Shown here piece after piece: positions 27,338 to 36,930 of a stretch of DNA of 64,000 nt. A program made the position numbers and the translations under genes. Position 1 is the first letter of the stretch; every line of letters starts with the position of its first letter. Source of the stretch: Devosia sp. MC521 (GTDB taxonomy: Bacteria > Pseudomonadota > Alphaproteobacteria > Rhizobiales > Devosiaceae); the NCBI RefSeq assembly GCF_014127105.1, contig NZ_CP059902.1:186001-250000 (forward strand). The letters are read 5' to 3'. The notes beneath the pieces were generated by a model. That model ran no database searches and was not told where the DNA came from. It worked only from the letters and a program-made list of their open reading frames with translations.

Positions 27338-27808
27338 TTACCGCTGCGAGATGATCGCAACGTTGCCGATACCTTGCTGCGCAACAAAGGCACTGTGGTT
27401 GTTGCCCATCTGGCTAACAGAGGCCATGTTGCGATAGCCGCTCTGCAGTACCATTGCGCTATTGCCTGATCCCTTTTGCAACAGGTTGACGTTATTCATC
27501 ATGCCCGTCTGCATGACTATGCCGAGATTACCCGCGCCGGTCTGATGGAAGTCAGCACGATTATCGTCGCCGTTTTGCACCAGCAGAGAAGCAGATGACG
27601 TCGTATTGCGAAACTGGCTGCGTACACTGCGCATAGAGTTCGCAGCGCCGGTAGCCACGTCACTAACATCCTCTATCGACACCATCTGGTTGCTCGATAG
27701 TGGCAGGAGATTTTGGCCAAGTTGATCGACAAAAATGTCAGATGCAGCATGAGCCGAACCAAAAACAAGACTGAAGGCTGTAGCGTATACGGCGAGCTTG
27801 TTATTCAT
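27338..27808 (-). CDS. Small curlin-repeat protein facing the curli genes
   Basis: Secreted protein of 156 residues with a signal peptide (AFSLVFGSAHAAS) and, from about residue 75, about four curlin-type repeats (LLVQNGDDNRADFHQTGAGN, LGIVMQTGMMNNVNLLQ, AMVLQSGYRNMASVSQMG, AFVAQQGIGNVAIISQ). Its length is close to E. coli CsgA or CsgB, so it could be the ordinary-size fibre subunit or nucleator that works with the giant protein. It runs convergent to csgF and has its own promoter region above 27808. The ATG at 27808 has GGGGAC upstream; a longer reading would add seven residues before the signal peptide. Confidence 0.78.
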   Translation of the reverse strand: MNNKLAVYATAFSLVFGSAHAASDIFVDQLGQNLLPLSSNQMVSIEDVSDVATGAANSMRSVRSQFRNTTSSASLLVQNGDDNRADFHQTGAGNLGIVMQTGMMNNVNLLQKGSGNSAMVLQSGYRNMASVSQMGNNHSAFVAQQGIGNVAIISQR

Positions 27809-28563
27809 CAGTGTCCCCATATGCAGCATCAGTGCTGCTCTCTTGTAAGTGACACTGGCAAGGAAAAAATAACGTCTAGATAAGGCGTTAGGACAATTTA
27901 ATTTAGAAAATTTCGATAAAATTTTATCTTTTTTGCTTGAGCTCTGCCCTTCATGCGTTAGCGGGATGGTTCACCAATTTTGTAGCGCCACGTCGTTTCA
28001 TACGCTTGAGCCCACCGGCCGTTTCGGCTCTGTAAAGTGGTGGCCAGTCTTACCAAGTGTTGTCTATGTGAGCTATGACGTCCGCCCTCCTGACTTGTCT
28101 GCGCGCGCCGTGCACGTCCTGCCGTCCAAGCGTGTCACGACAGTGTCACGCTTCCGGTGCTACAGTGGGTGCGTGCGCGGTTTCCTCACTGCCGCCTGCC
28201 TTTAAAACCGTTGATATCACGGCGGTCAGCCGCGCTGGATCGAATTTTCACGCGCTTTTTTGGAGTAGTCTGGATCAAGTTTTTGATCCGCCCGCGAGAG
28301 CAAAATGGCCTCGTGAGAATCTATGCATGATTGGATTTCAATAGAATTATCAGAGGGTTGTTCGGAGAATTCCCACTTTTTCGGTCCATTGCTCAGACTT
28401 GAAAATCCGGTGTCCAGCAGAGAAAACCTAGTCGGCCGCTTCAGGTTAACGTTTTGTCAATACCCTCGGGGGTGAGGCCAAGACGATATTGCAGAACATG
28501 GCATGCGCTAACGTGCGATAATTCCCCTCAGGCTTTGTCATAGCCGATGAGAGGAATATCGAC
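27809..28563. other. Divergent promoter region, curlin gene to iron transporter
   Basis: About 750 bases with no supported gene. It must hold the promoter of the minus-strand curlin gene and that of the plus-strand ABC importer. A dyad GGATCAA-gttt-TTGATCC lies at 28272-28289. A near-match to a CtrA box (TTAACGTTTTGTCAA at 28446) lacks one base of the consensus. Confidence 0.45.
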
Positions 28564-29598
28564 ATGCGTCGCACGTCATCCATTGGTGCAGCAACAATTG
28601 CTGCTATCGCACTTTCCCTGACCGGTGTTCTCGGCGCCGCTGCTCAGGACGCTGCTATTTCGGGTACCACGCTCACCGTGTACACCCCGAATGAAGAAGG
28701 CATGCTGGAAAGCCTGATCCCTGTCTTTGAAGAAAAGTCCGGTGTTCAGGTCCAGATCATCACCGCAGGGACCGGCGAACTCTACCAGCGTATCCGTTCG
28801 GAAGCGTCGAACCCACAGGGCGACGTGCTGTTCGGCGGCGGCGCAGCTCAGGCTGCGGCCCACACTGAATTCTGGGCCGAATATGTTTCGCCAAACAATG
28901 AATTCATGGTTGAAGCTGGCAAGAACGCAACCGGCTTCTTCACCCCATACCAGGCTGACGGTTCGAACCTTCTGGTCAACACCGAAGCGACCGCTGCTGC
29001 GGGCATCGAAATCAAGTCCTATGCAGACCTGTTGCAGCCAGAGCTGAAGGGCAAGATTGCCTTCGGCGACCCAACTGCATCCTCGTCGGCCTTTGCTCAG
29101 CTCACCAACATGCTCAAGGCTGTTGGCGGCGACTACGAATCCGACGCTTCGTGGGATTTTGTTGGCAAGCTTGTTACCCAGCTCAACGGCATCACCATCG
29201 GTTCGTCCAGCCAGGTGGCTAAGGACGTTGCTGCAGGCGAATATCTCGTTGGCCTCACCTACGAACCGCTTTCGCTCAACTTCGTCCTCTCGGGCGCGCC
29301 GGTCGAAATCGTTTACCCGTCTGAAGGCGCAGCCTTCCTGCCGGCAACGCTCCAGGTCATCAAGGGTGCACCAAACGAAGCTGCCGCCAAGGCCTTCGTG
29401 GACTTCATCATCTCTGAAGAAGGTCAGACCATTCTGGCGGAACAGACCGCCGGTCGTCCGCTGCGTGATGGTGTTGTCAAGCCAGGCCTGCCAGCGCTGG
29501 CCGACATCCCGACCATTCAGGAAGATGGCGCCTACGTAGCGGCGAACCGCGATGCGATCGTTGCGAAGTACCGCACGATCCTCGAAGCTAATTTCTAA
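28564..29598 (+). CDS. Fe3+-type ABC transporter substrate-binding protein (AfuA/FbpA family)
   Basis: Periplasmic binding protein of 344 residues with a signal peptide cleaved near GAAAQ. The mature start LTVYTPNEEGMLESLIPVFE, then GTGELYQRIRSEASNPQGDV and LFGGGA, are typical of family 1 ferric-ion binding proteins; close relatives bind 2-aminoethylphosphonate or other ligands, so iron is probable but not certain. It heads an operon with an ATPase and a fused double permease. Many residues are exposed Ala/Gly/Glu, as in abundant periplasmic proteins. The ATG at 28564 follows GAGGAA. Confidence 0.82.
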   Translation: MRRTSSIGAATIAAIALSLTGVLGAAAQDAAISGTTLTVYTPNEEGMLESLIPVFEEKSGVQVQIITAGTGELYQRIRSEASNPQGDVLFGGGAAQAAAHTEFWAEYVSPNNEFMVEAGKNATGFFTPYQADGSNLLVNTEATAAAGIEIKSYADLLQPELKGKIAFGDPTASSSAFAQLTNMLKAVGGDYESDASWDFVGKLVTQLNGITIGSSSQVAKDVAAGEYLVGLTYEPLSLNFVLSGAPVEIVYPSEGAAFLPATLQVIKGAPNEAAAKAFVDFIISEEGQTILAEQTAGRPLRDGVVKPGLPALADIPTIQEDGAYVAANRDAIVAKYRTILEANF

Positions 29599-29628
29599 GA
29601 ACGTTTAACAACCAATAGGAGCAGCCCG

Positions 29629-30714
29629 GTGACCAGCATCGCGCTGCGCTCTCTGCGCAAAGAGTACAACGGCCAGGTCGCGATCCCAAATCTCGACCTG
29701 GACATTCATGAAGGTGAATTCTTCACGCTTCTTGGCCCCTCAGGCTGCGGCAAGACAACCTTGCTGCGCATGATCGCCGGTTTCAATTCCATTGAATCCG
29801 GGACGATCTCTTTTGACGATGTCGTCATCAATGATCGTTCGCCAGCGGCGCGAAACATCGGCATGGTGTTCCAGAGTTATGCCCTTTTTCCGCAGATGAC
29901 TGCGGCGAAGAATGTTGCCTTCGGGCTGCAGACTCGCAAAGTCGAGAAGGCGGAGGCCGCTGAGCGTGTCTCCGTCGCCCTCAAGCAGGTCCACATGGAC
30001 CATCTTGCGGATCGTCTGCCGGGCCAAATGTCGGGTGGTCAGCAACAGCGTGTGGCGCTTGCCCGTGCTCTGGTGATCAAGCCCGCCGTTCTGCTGATGG
30101 ACGAACCGCTGTCCAACCTTGACGCCAAGCTGCGCGTTGAGATGCGTGACACTATTCGGGAAGCGCAGCGCGCTTCCAAGATCACCACCGTTTACGTCAC
30201 CCACGACCAGGAAGAAGCCATGGCCGTGTCGGATCGTATCGCGGTGATGAACCAGGGTGTGGTGCAGCAGTGCGATACGCCTGCAGAAATCTACCGCAAC
30301 CCGGCAAATCGGTTCGTTGCTGAGTTCATCGGCAAGACCAACCTTATCGAGCGCGAAATTGAAAAGCGCGGTGATCAGACCGTTGTCGATCTCGGCGACG
30401 GCGTTGTGCTTGACGTGACCAATCGTATCCAGCCAACGGCAACGGGCAAGGTGCAGATTTCTGTACGTCCAGAAGCCGTGCATGTTGGCGAAAACGGTCT
30501 GCCAGCTGAGGTCGTTGAAGAAACGTTCCTCGGCTCCCATTCGCAAATCCGCGCGCGTCTGAGCACTGGCGAAACCGTAGAATTCCTTGAATTCTCGATC
30601 CGTGACGCGCTCTGGCAGCGTGGCGACAAGGTATCCTTGGTCTTCAAGGACGACGTTTTGACCTATTTTGATGCCGTCACCGGCGTTTCGATCACGCGGA
30701 GCAAGTCCAAGTGA
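29629..30714 (+). CDS. ABC transporter ATPase (FbpC/PotA type)
   Basis: Protein of 361 residues: GPSGCGKTT (Walker A), MSGGQQQRVALARAL (signature), LLMDEPLSNLDAKLR (Walker B and D-loop), and a C-terminal TOBE domain from about residue 280. Full-length PotA-like ATPases of this kind serve ferric-ion, phosphonate or polyamine importers. The GTG at 29629 is preceded by AGGAGC. The permease gene overlaps its last four bases (GTGA). Confidence 0.88.
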   Translation: MTSIALRSLRKEYNGQVAIPNLDLDIHEGEFFTLLGPSGCGKTTLLRMIAGFNSIESGTISFDDVVINDRSPAARNIGMVFQSYALFPQMTAAKNVAFGLQTRKVEKAEAAERVSVALKQVHMDHLADRLPGQMSGGQQQRVALARALVIKPAVLLMDEPLSNLDAKLRVEMRDTIREAQRASKITTVYVTHDQEEAMAVSDRIAVMNQGVVQQCDTPAEIYRNPANRFVAEFIGKTNLIEREIEKRGDQTVVDLGDGVVLDVTNRIQPTATGKVQISVRPEAVHVGENGLPAEVVEETFLGSHSQIRARLSTGETVEFLEFSIRDALWQRGDKVSLVFKDDVLTYFDAVTGVSITRSKSK

Positions 30715-32357
30715 GCGCAACTCGGCAAAAGTTCGACGGTTGGACCACGGTCGCCGTCGTTCTCACCGCTGGCTATTTGTTGATGGTGATCTGGCCGTTG
30801 ATGACGGTCATGTTCAACAGCTTCAGCGCCGACGGTGAGTTTTCGCTGGCGGGCTTTGAGAAGTTCTTCTCTTCGCGCCTTTACTATTCCACCCTGTGGA
30901 ACAGCGTTCTCGTCACGGTCTGCGTGACGGTTCTGGCGCTCGCCGTGGCTTTCCCGCTCGCCTATTTCATGACCATGTTCCGCGTCCGCGGTTCGGGCAT
31001 CATCCAGATCCTTATTCTGGCCTCCATGATGTCGCCGCCGTTCATCGGCGCTTATTCTTGGATCCTCATGCTGGGCAACAACGGCATGGTGACCCAGCTC
31101 ATCCAGGATGTATTCGGCGTCAAACCACCGAGCATCTATGGCTTCCCGGGCATCATTCTCGTGCTGACCCTGCAGCTTGTGCCGCTGATCTTCACCTATC
31201 TCATGGGTGCTTGGCGCACGGTCGACGTGTCGCTGCTCGAGGCGGCTGAAAGCATGGGTGTTACGGGGCTCCGTCGCGCCGTCCAAGTTATTGCGCCGCT
31301 GCTCTGGCCAACGGTTCTCGCGGGCTCGCTCTTGGTTTTCGTGCGTGCCTTTGCCGATTTCGGCACGCCAATGCTGATCGGGCAGGGCTTCCGGACGGTT
31401 CCAGTGTTGATCTATTCGTCCTTCGTCGGTGAAGTTTCGACCGACCAGAGCTTTGCCGCTTCGGTCGCCGTCATCGTCATCCTCGTGACCATGTCGATCT
31501 TTCTGTTCCAGAAATATCTGGCCAGCCGTCAGAAATTCTCGATGACGGCGATGCGCACCATCGAGCCAAAGCAGATCAAGGGTTGGGCAAACTTTGGCGT
31601 TCACGCCTATGTCTATTCCTTCCTCTTCCTCGCGCTCGCACCTTTGGTGGTGGTGGTCATTTCCTCCTTCCGCAACACCCTATACGGCCAGTTCGTCGAT
31701 GGGTGGGGCTTTAAGAACTATGTCGGCTCGCAGCGGGATATCTGGCGCTACATCGGCAACACTTTTGGCATTGGCCTCACCGCCCTCGCCATTCTGGTGG
31801 TGATCGCTGTTCTGGTTGCCTATCTCGTTGTGCGTCGTAAAGGCTGGCTCAGCAATGTGCTCGATACCATGACCATGGTGCCTTATGTGGTGCCGGGCTT
31901 GGTTATCGGTATCGCGCTGATCACTGCGTTCTCGACCGGCCCGCTGATCCTCACCGGTTCGGCGCTGATCATGGTGCTGTCACTGACCATCCGTCGATTG
32001 CCCTATTCGGTGCGCTCGACGACCGCGCTCATGGGCCAGCTCAACCCAGCCATTGAAGAAGCGGCGATGAGCCTAGGCGCGTCCAAGTGGACAACCCTCA
32101 CGCGCATCATCGTTCCGGCGCTCGGCCCGGGCATTCTCTCGGGCGCGGTTCTGAGCTGGGTGACCATCATTACTGAGCTTTCGACAACGCTCTTCCTTTA
32201 CAACACCAGCACCCAGACCTTGGCGCTCGGCATCTATGCTGAGGTGATCCGTGGTCAGTTGGGCACGGCCGCAGCGCTCTCGACCATTCTACTGGTCCTG
32301 ACCATGGCCTCACTCTTCCTGCTGATGAAGCTGGGGAATAAGGACATCAAGATCTAA
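30711..32357 (+). CDS. ABC transporter permease with two fused membrane domains (FbpB type)
   Basis: Protein of 548 residues with about twelve transmembrane helices in two BPD_transp_1 halves. Each half has an EAA loop (EAAESMGVTGLRRAVQVIAP and EEAAMSLGASKWTTLTRIIV), the contact for the ATPase. Fused permeases of this length are usual in ferric-ion importers. The gene starts with GTG inside the end of the ATPase gene. Confidence 0.88.
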   Translation: MSATRQKFDGWTTVAVVLTAGYLLMVIWPLMTVMFNSFSADGEFSLAGFEKFFSSRLYYSTLWNSVLVTVCVTVLALAVAFPLAYFMTMFRVRGSGIIQILILASMMSPPFIGAYSWILMLGNNGMVTQLIQDVFGVKPPSIYGFPGIILVLTLQLVPLIFTYLMGAWRTVDVSLLEAAESMGVTGLRRAVQVIAPLLWPTVLAGSLLVFVRAFADFGTPMLIGQGFRTVPVLIYSSFVGEVSTDQSFAASVAVIVILVTMSIFLFQKYLASRQKFSMTAMRTIEPKQIKGWANFGVHAYVYSFLFLALAPLVVVVISSFRNTLYGQFVDGWGFKNYVGSQRDIWRYIGNTFGIGLTALAILVVIAVLVAYLVVRRKGWLSNVLDTMTMVPYVVPGLVIGIALITAFSTGPLILTGSALIMVLSLTIRRLPYSVRSTTALMGQLNPAIEEAAMSLGASKWTTLTRIIVPALGPGILSGAVLSWVTIITELSTTLFLYNTSTQTLALGIYAEVIRGQLGTAAALSTILLVLTMASLFLLMKLGNKDIKI

Positions 32358-32386
32358 GCCAAACGCTTATCGAGACTACAAAAACA

Positions 32387-32418
32387 AACCGGACCATCGC
32401 GAGGTGGCCCGGTTTTTT
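32387..32418 (+). terminator. Rho-independent terminator after the iron importer
   Basis: AACCGGACCA pairs with TGGCCCGGTT (one mismatch) and is followed by TTTTTT, 30 bases after the permease stop. It lies before the convergent GntR gene and ends the operon. Confidence 0.8.
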
Positions 32419-32439
32419 CTTGCGTCGATGCAGAGGGAA

Positions 32440-33132
32440 TTAATCCCAAACGTCGGTCATAGCTTGCGCGACATAGTCGAGATGCGCCGTCATCGCGGCG
32501 CGTGCAGCGTCCGCATTCCCGGCCAAAACGGCATCTGCAATAGACACGTGGTCGGAAAGAATATGCGCTCGAACGGCGTCGATATCGCCAAGGTGCCGGT
32601 GAAACTGCTCGTCGACCGCTCCCGTCCGCGAGGCCCAAAGACCTTCCAGCGTTTCGCGCAAAACGCTATTGCCGGAAGCTTCAGCCAGCGTCATGTGCAA
32701 AGTACGGTCGCTGTCGGACGACCATTGCCCGGATGCTGTCTCTTCGCCCATGCGGATGAGCGTTTGCTTGAGACGTTCCCGACCGGCAGGAGAGATGCCT
32801 TGGCTGGCCAAGGCCGCCGCTTCCGGCTCTAAAAGACGTCGCACGGCCATAATTTCAACGGGCGATGCGCTCTGCTCGGGAAGATCGGTTTCGCGGGCCA
32901 AAGGCCCTTTAACGAAAGCGCCGACGCCAACACGCACCTCGACCAAACCGGCGACTTCCAGCGCGATCAGCGCTTCCCGCACTGTCGGGCGCGATACGCC
33001 CAGGCTTTGGGCCAAGTCGCGCTCTGAAGGCAGCTGTACGCCGGGCGCGACCGCGCCAGCCGCGATCTGATCGCGGATCTGATCGGCAATCTGGATATAT
33101 AGTTTTCGGTTTGAAACGGCCTGTAGTTTCAT
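32440..33132 (-). CDS. GntR-family regulator, FadR subfamily (FCD domain)
   Basis: Regulator of 230 residues with an N-terminal winged helix (LPSERDLAQSLGVSRPTVRE, then ALIALEVAGLVEVRVG) and a C-terminal all-helical FCD effector domain holding metal or ligand residues (ARRLLEPEAAAL-like start, then HMTLAEASGNSVL and HLGDIDAVRAHILSDH). Such proteins usually repress neighbouring sugar-acid operons and are released by a pathway intermediate. The ATG at 33132 has GGAGGT six bases upstream; a GTG at 33144 would use up that site. It is divergent from the L-fucose operon with a matching operator between them. Confidence 0.87.
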   Translation of the reverse strand: MKLQAVSNRKLYIQIADQIRDQIAAGAVAPGVQLPSERDLAQSLGVSRPTVREALIALEVAGLVEVRVGVGAFVKGPLARETDLPEQSASPVEIMAVRRLLEPEAAALASQGISPAGRERLKQTLIRMGEETASGQWSSDSDRTLHMTLAEASGNSVLRETLEGLWASRTGAVDEQFHRHLGDIDAVRAHILSDHVSIADAVLAGNADAARAAMTAHLDYVAQAMTDVWD

Positions 33133-33170
33133 GACCACCTCCACAACACACCATAGGTATTACCGGTCAA

Positions 33171-33218
33171 CCTGTCTACTGGTCAGACCACTTGACAGGC
33201 GTACTAACATGTTACTAT
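33171..33218 (+). promoter_or_regulatory. FadR-type operator overlapping the L-fucose operon promoter
   Basis: TGGTCAGACCA at 33180-33190 is a perfect 11-base dyad of the FadR form (TGGTNNGACCA-like). It sits inside a wider dyad, CCTGTC at 33171 and GACAGG at 33194-33199, about 12 of 14 pairs matching. The right arm overlaps a perfect -35 TTGACA (33192-33197), with TACTAT at 33213 as a possible -10, spacing about 15. Binding of the divergent GntR protein here would block transcription of the ABC importer operon. Confidence 0.65.
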
Positions 33219-33265
33219 GGTCGGGGCAGGGATAGCTGAGGAGCCTCCCTGAGGAGGACATCACT

Positions 33266-34813
33266 GTGGCGCAAAATCCGGCTGGGAACGTGAACGCGAC
33301 GCTTGTGCCGCTGGTCGAGATGACCGGTGTCGACAAGTCGTTTCCCGGCGTCCGCGCTCTCTCCAATGCGCAGTTTCAACTCTTGCCCGGTGAGGTTCAT
33401 GCTCTCATGGGAGAGAATGGCGCGGGCAAGTCCACGCTGATGAAAATCCTTTCTGGCGTCTATTCTCGCGACGCTGGCAGCGTGCTTGTTAACGGCGCTC
33501 ACACTAACATCAGCTCGCCGCGCGAGGCCCAGGCGAACGGCATTTCCATCATTCACCAAGAGCTGGCACTGATGCGCGATCTCACTGCTGCGCAAAACAT
33601 TTTCATCGGTCGCGAGCCGCGCAAGTTCGGCATTCTGGACGAAGCCAAGCTCAATCGCGATGCGGCCGAAATTTTCGCGCAGATGAATTTGAAGCTTGAG
33701 CCAACGGTGAAGGTCGAAACCCTTACCATCGCCAAGCAACAGATGATCGAAATCGCCAAAGCGCTGTCTTATCGCAGCCGTGTCCTCATTATGGACGAGC
33801 CGACCGCAGCGCTCAACGACGCCGAAATCGCCGAGCTGTTCGCCATCATCAATCGCCTTAAGGCGGACGGTGTTGGCATTGTTTACATCTCTCACAAGAT
33901 GGACGAAATCAAACGCATTTCCGATCGCGTTACCATTATGCGCGACGGCGAATACGTCGGCACTGTTCCGGCTGCCGACACGCCCATCGAGACCATTATC
34001 TCGATGATGGTGGGGCGCGCGTTGACCAATGAGGCGTTGGTCATTCCGGACACGTCAAACGCGCCAGTGGCGCTCGATGTCCGAAACTTCTCTCGTGGTT
34101 GCGAAATCCGCGATGTCAGCTTTACCGTTCGCAAGGGCGAAATTCTCGGCTTTGCCGGGCTGATGGGCGCTGGCCGCACCGAGGTTGCACGCGCGATTTT
34201 CGGCGCGGATCGTCGTGACGGCGGCGAGGTATATATCAACGGCAAGCGCATCACCATTAATTCTCCCAAGGACGCTGTCGAAGCGGGCATTGGGTATCTC
34301 TCTGAAGACAGAAAGCTCTTCGGTCTCGCCACCGGCATGGATGTGCGCAACAACATCGCCCTTGCCAGTCTCCAGCGCTTTACGCGTGCGGGCGGCGTGC
34401 TCGATGAGGGCGGCATGGCGGAAGCGGCCAAGGGCTACATTCGCCAGCTCGCCATCAAAACACCGAGCGACGGGCAAGAAGCGCGTCTGCTCTCGGGGGG
34501 TAATCAGCAAAAAGTGGTCATCGCCAAATGGCTGCTGCGCGATTGCGATGTGCTGATTTTTGACGAGCCGACGCGCGGCATCGACGTCGGTGCGAAATCT
34601 GAAATCTATAAATTACTCAATGCTTTGGCGGCTGAGGGGAAGGCGATCATCGTGATTTCCTCCGAGCTGCCGGAAATACTGCGCTTGGCTCATCGGATCG
34701 CTGTCATGTGTGAAGGTCGCCTCACGGGCATCCTTCCCGGTGGCGCGAGCCAAGAAGAAATCATGCGCCTGGCAACCATGCGCGACGGCATGGAGCTCAA
34801 GCGCGCGGGCTAA
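33266..34813 (+). CDS. Ribose-type sugar ABC transporter ATPase (RbsA/MglA family)
   Basis: Protein of 515 residues with two ABC cassettes. The first has [18 protein letters not shown] and [13 protein letters not shown]; the second has the degenerate Walker [10 protein letters not shown], then [16 protein letters not shown] and [16 protein letters not shown], as is normal for RbsA/MglA. It powers import of a monosaccharide. The gene cluster points to L-fucose or a related 6-deoxy sugar (inference). The GTG at 33266 has GAGGAGGA upstream. Confidence 0.9.
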   Translation: MAQNPAGNVNATLVPLVEMTGVDKSFPGVRALSNAQFQLLPGEVHALMGENGAGKSTLMKILSGVYSRDAGSVLVNGAHTNISSPREAQANGISIIHQELALMRDLTAAQNIFIGREPRKFGILDEAKLNRDAAEIFAQMNLKLEPTVKVETLTIAKQQMIEIAKALSYRSRVLIMDEPTAALNDAEIAELFAIINRLKADGVGIVYISHKMDEIKRISDRVTIMRDGEYVGTVPAADTPIETIISMMVGRALTNEALVIPDTSNAPVALDVRNFSRGCEIRDVSFTVRKGEILGFAGLMGAGRTEVARAIFGADRRDGGEVYINGKRITINSPKDAVEAGIGYLSEDRKLFGLATGMDVRNNIALASLQRFTRAGGVLDEGGMAEAAKGYIRQLAIKTPSDGQEARLLSGGNQQKVVIAKWLLRDCDVLIFDEPTRGIDVGAKSEIYKLLNALAAEGKAIIVISSELPEILRLAHRIAVMCEGRLTGILPGGASQEEIMRLATMRDGMELKRAG

Positions 34814-34846
34814 GCCTCCGCGCCAATTGAGGGGGAGAGAAAAACT

Positions 34847-35842
34847 ATGACAGACGCCGCCGTACCCGCACAGAAGTCAGGCATTCGCATTTCGGGCGCC
34901 TTCCATCGACTGCTCGCCTTCTCAGGGCTTCTTGCGCTGATCATTGTCTTCTCTTTGGCCTCGCCCAATTTCATGCAGACCCAGAATATTCTGGCCATTC
35001 TGCAAGCGACTTCGGTCAATGGTGTTCTCGCCATCGCGGCGACGCTGGTCATCATCACGGGCGGCATCGACCTCTCGGTCGGAACGCTCATGACCTTCTG
35101 TGCCGTCATCGCAGGCGTTTTGCTCACCTATCTCGGCTTGCCCCTGCCCGTTGGTGTGGTTGGCGCCATTCTCGCTGGCACCTGCGCCGGTCTTGTTTCC
35201 GGCACGGTCATTGCCAAGCTCAAAGTACCACCCTTCATCGCCACTCTTGGCATGATGCTGATCCTAAAGGGCCTGTCGCTGGTCATTTCTGGCACGCGTC
35301 CAATCTATTTCAACGATACGCCCGGTTTTACGCAAATCGCGCAGGGCTCATTGGTGGGCGCAGTCATTCCTGCACTGCCCATTCCCAATGGTGTGCTCGT
35401 GCTGTTCGCTGTTGCGATCGTGGCTGCCTTCGTGCTGAGCAAAACGGCCCTTGGTCGCTACACTTTTGCTTTGGGCTCGAACGAAGAAGCTGTGCGCCTC
35501 TCCGGCGTTAACGTTGATCGCTGGAAGATTGCCGTTTACGCCACGGCAGGTTCGATCTGTGGCGTTGCAGGCATTCTCATTGCCTCGCGCCTCAACTCAG
35601 CGCAGCCCGCTTTGGGGCAGGGTTATGAGCTCGACGCGATTGCGGCGGTGGTTATTGGGGGCACTTCGCTGTCTGGCGGCCGCGGCACCGTGCTCGGCAC
35701 GCTCATCGGCGCGCTTATCATTTCAGTTTTGGCCAATGGCCTGCGCATCCTTTCGGTGGCGCAGGAATGGCAGACGGTTGTCACCGGCTGCATCATCATC
35801 TTGGCCGTCTATGCCGACATACTGCGCCGCCGCACCCTTTAG
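34847..35842 (+). CDS. Ribose-type sugar ABC transporter permease (RbsC family)
   Basis: Membrane protein of 331 residues with about ten transmembrane helices. TLVIITGGIDLSVGTLMTFC and ALGSNEEAVRLSGVNVDRWK are RbsC hallmarks, the second at the cytoplasmic loop that contacts the ATPase. It lies 33 bases after the ATPase gene with GGGGGAG before the ATG. Confidence 0.9.
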   Translation: MTDAAVPAQKSGIRISGAFHRLLAFSGLLALIIVFSLASPNFMQTQNILAILQATSVNGVLAIAATLVIITGGIDLSVGTLMTFCAVIAGVLLTYLGLPLPVGVVGAILAGTCAGLVSGTVIAKLKVPPFIATLGMMLILKGLSLVISGTRPIYFNDTPGFTQIAQGSLVGAVIPALPIPNGVLVLFAVAIVAAFVLSKTALGRYTFALGSNEEAVRLSGVNVDRWKIAVYATAGSICGVAGILIASRLNSAQPALGQGYELDAIAAVVIGGTSLSGGRGTVLGTLIGALIISVLANGLRILSVAQEWQTVVTGCIIILAVYADILRRRTL

Positions 35843-35928
35843 TGGCGACGCTTGTATCGCGCCCCCATCTGGGCGCTGACGACCGGCTCATGTGAGCCAA
35901 GACGTGAACACTTGGGAGGAGAAACCCT

Positions 35929-36870
35929 ATGCTTAGACGTACTCTGCTCGGCGCCATCAGCGCACTCGCACTTGTCAGCGCTTCCGGCGTGACCCTTGCG
36001 CAGGATCAATATGACATCGCGCTGGTCTCGAAAGGTTTCCAGCATCAGTTCTGGCAGGCCGTAAAGGCTGGCGCAGAAAAGGCTGGTGCAGAGCTTGGCG
36101 CGACCATCACCTTTGAAGGCCCAGAAAGCGAAAGCCAGGTTGACCGTCAGCTCGATCAGCTGGCTGCAGCCCTATCGCGTAGCCCAGACGCTATCGGCTT
36201 TGCCGCTCTCGACAGCCAGGCCGCCGTGCCACTGCTCGAACAGGCTAAGGCCGCCAACATTCCGATCATCGCTTTTGACTCTGGCGTCGATAGCGACATC
36301 CCGCTGACCACTGCCACCACTGATAACCTTGCCGCTGCCGCTCTGGCTGCCGACAAGATGTCCGAACTCATCGGCGGCGAAGGCAAGATTGCTGTTGTTG
36401 GTCACGACCAGACCAGCGGCACCGGCATTCAGCGCGTTGAAGGCTTCGTCAACCGCATCAAGGAAGCCCATCCAAAGATCGAAATCGTCACCGTTCAATA
36501 CGGCGGTGGTGACCATCTGCAGTCGACCGAAGTCACCAAGTCGATCCTGCTGGCAAACCCAGATCTCAAGGGTATTTTCGGCACCAATGAAGGCTCGGCC
36601 ATTGGCGTTGCCAACGGCAAGCAGGAGTTGAACTCCCAAATCGTCGTCATCGGCTTTGACTCCGGTGCCGCGCAAAAGGGCTTCGTTCAGTCCGGTCTCG
36701 TCAACGGCGCGATCACCCAGAACCCTGTGGGCATTGGCTACGAAACCGTCGCCGCCGCGATCAAGGCACTGAAGGGCGAAACCCTGCCGAAGGTCATCGA
36801 TACCGGCTTCTACTACTACGACAAGGACAACATGGCCGATCCAGAGATCGCAGCCGTTCTTTACGACTAA
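35929..36870 (+). CDS. Ribose-type periplasmic sugar-binding protein (RbsB-like)
   Basis: Protein of 313 residues: a signal peptide (ALVSASGVTLA) and then a Peripla_BP_4 fold (YDIALVSKGFQHQFWQAVKA, GAEKAGAELGATITFEGPES and SPDAIGFAALDSQAAVPLLE). FHQFW-type aromatic residues after the first strand commonly stack on the sugar. The ligand is probably L-fucose, given the enzymes downstream, but no residue proves it. GGAGGAGA precedes the ATG. Confidence 0.88.
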   Translation: MLRRTLLGAISALALVSASGVTLAQDQYDIALVSKGFQHQFWQAVKAGAEKAGAELGATITFEGPESESQVDRQLDQLAAALSRSPDAIGFAALDSQAAVPLLEQAKAANIPIIAFDSGVDSDIPLTTATTDNLAAAALAADKMSELIGGEGKIAVVGHDQTSGTGIQRVEGFVNRIKEAHPKIEIVTVQYGGGDHLQSTEVTKSILLANPDLKGIFGTNEGSAIGVANGKQELNSQIVVIGFDSGAAQKGFVQSGLVNGAITQNPVGIGYETVAAAIKALKGETLPKVIDTGFYYYDKDNMADPEIAAVLYD

Positions 36871-36930
36871 GATTGTTATGGGGGGCCGGACGAGGGACCG
36901 GCCCCTTTCCACTTCATCAGGACCAAAGAC

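Noticed and set aside
28446..28460. CtrA-like box before the iron importer (TTAACGTTTTGTCAA)
   Set aside because: The second half-site is TCAA rather than TTAA, and one mismatch in such a short motif is not enough.
29740..30720. 326-codon open frame antisense to the iron transporter ATPase
   Set aside because: Lies wholly against a clear ABC ATPase gene and has no binding site.
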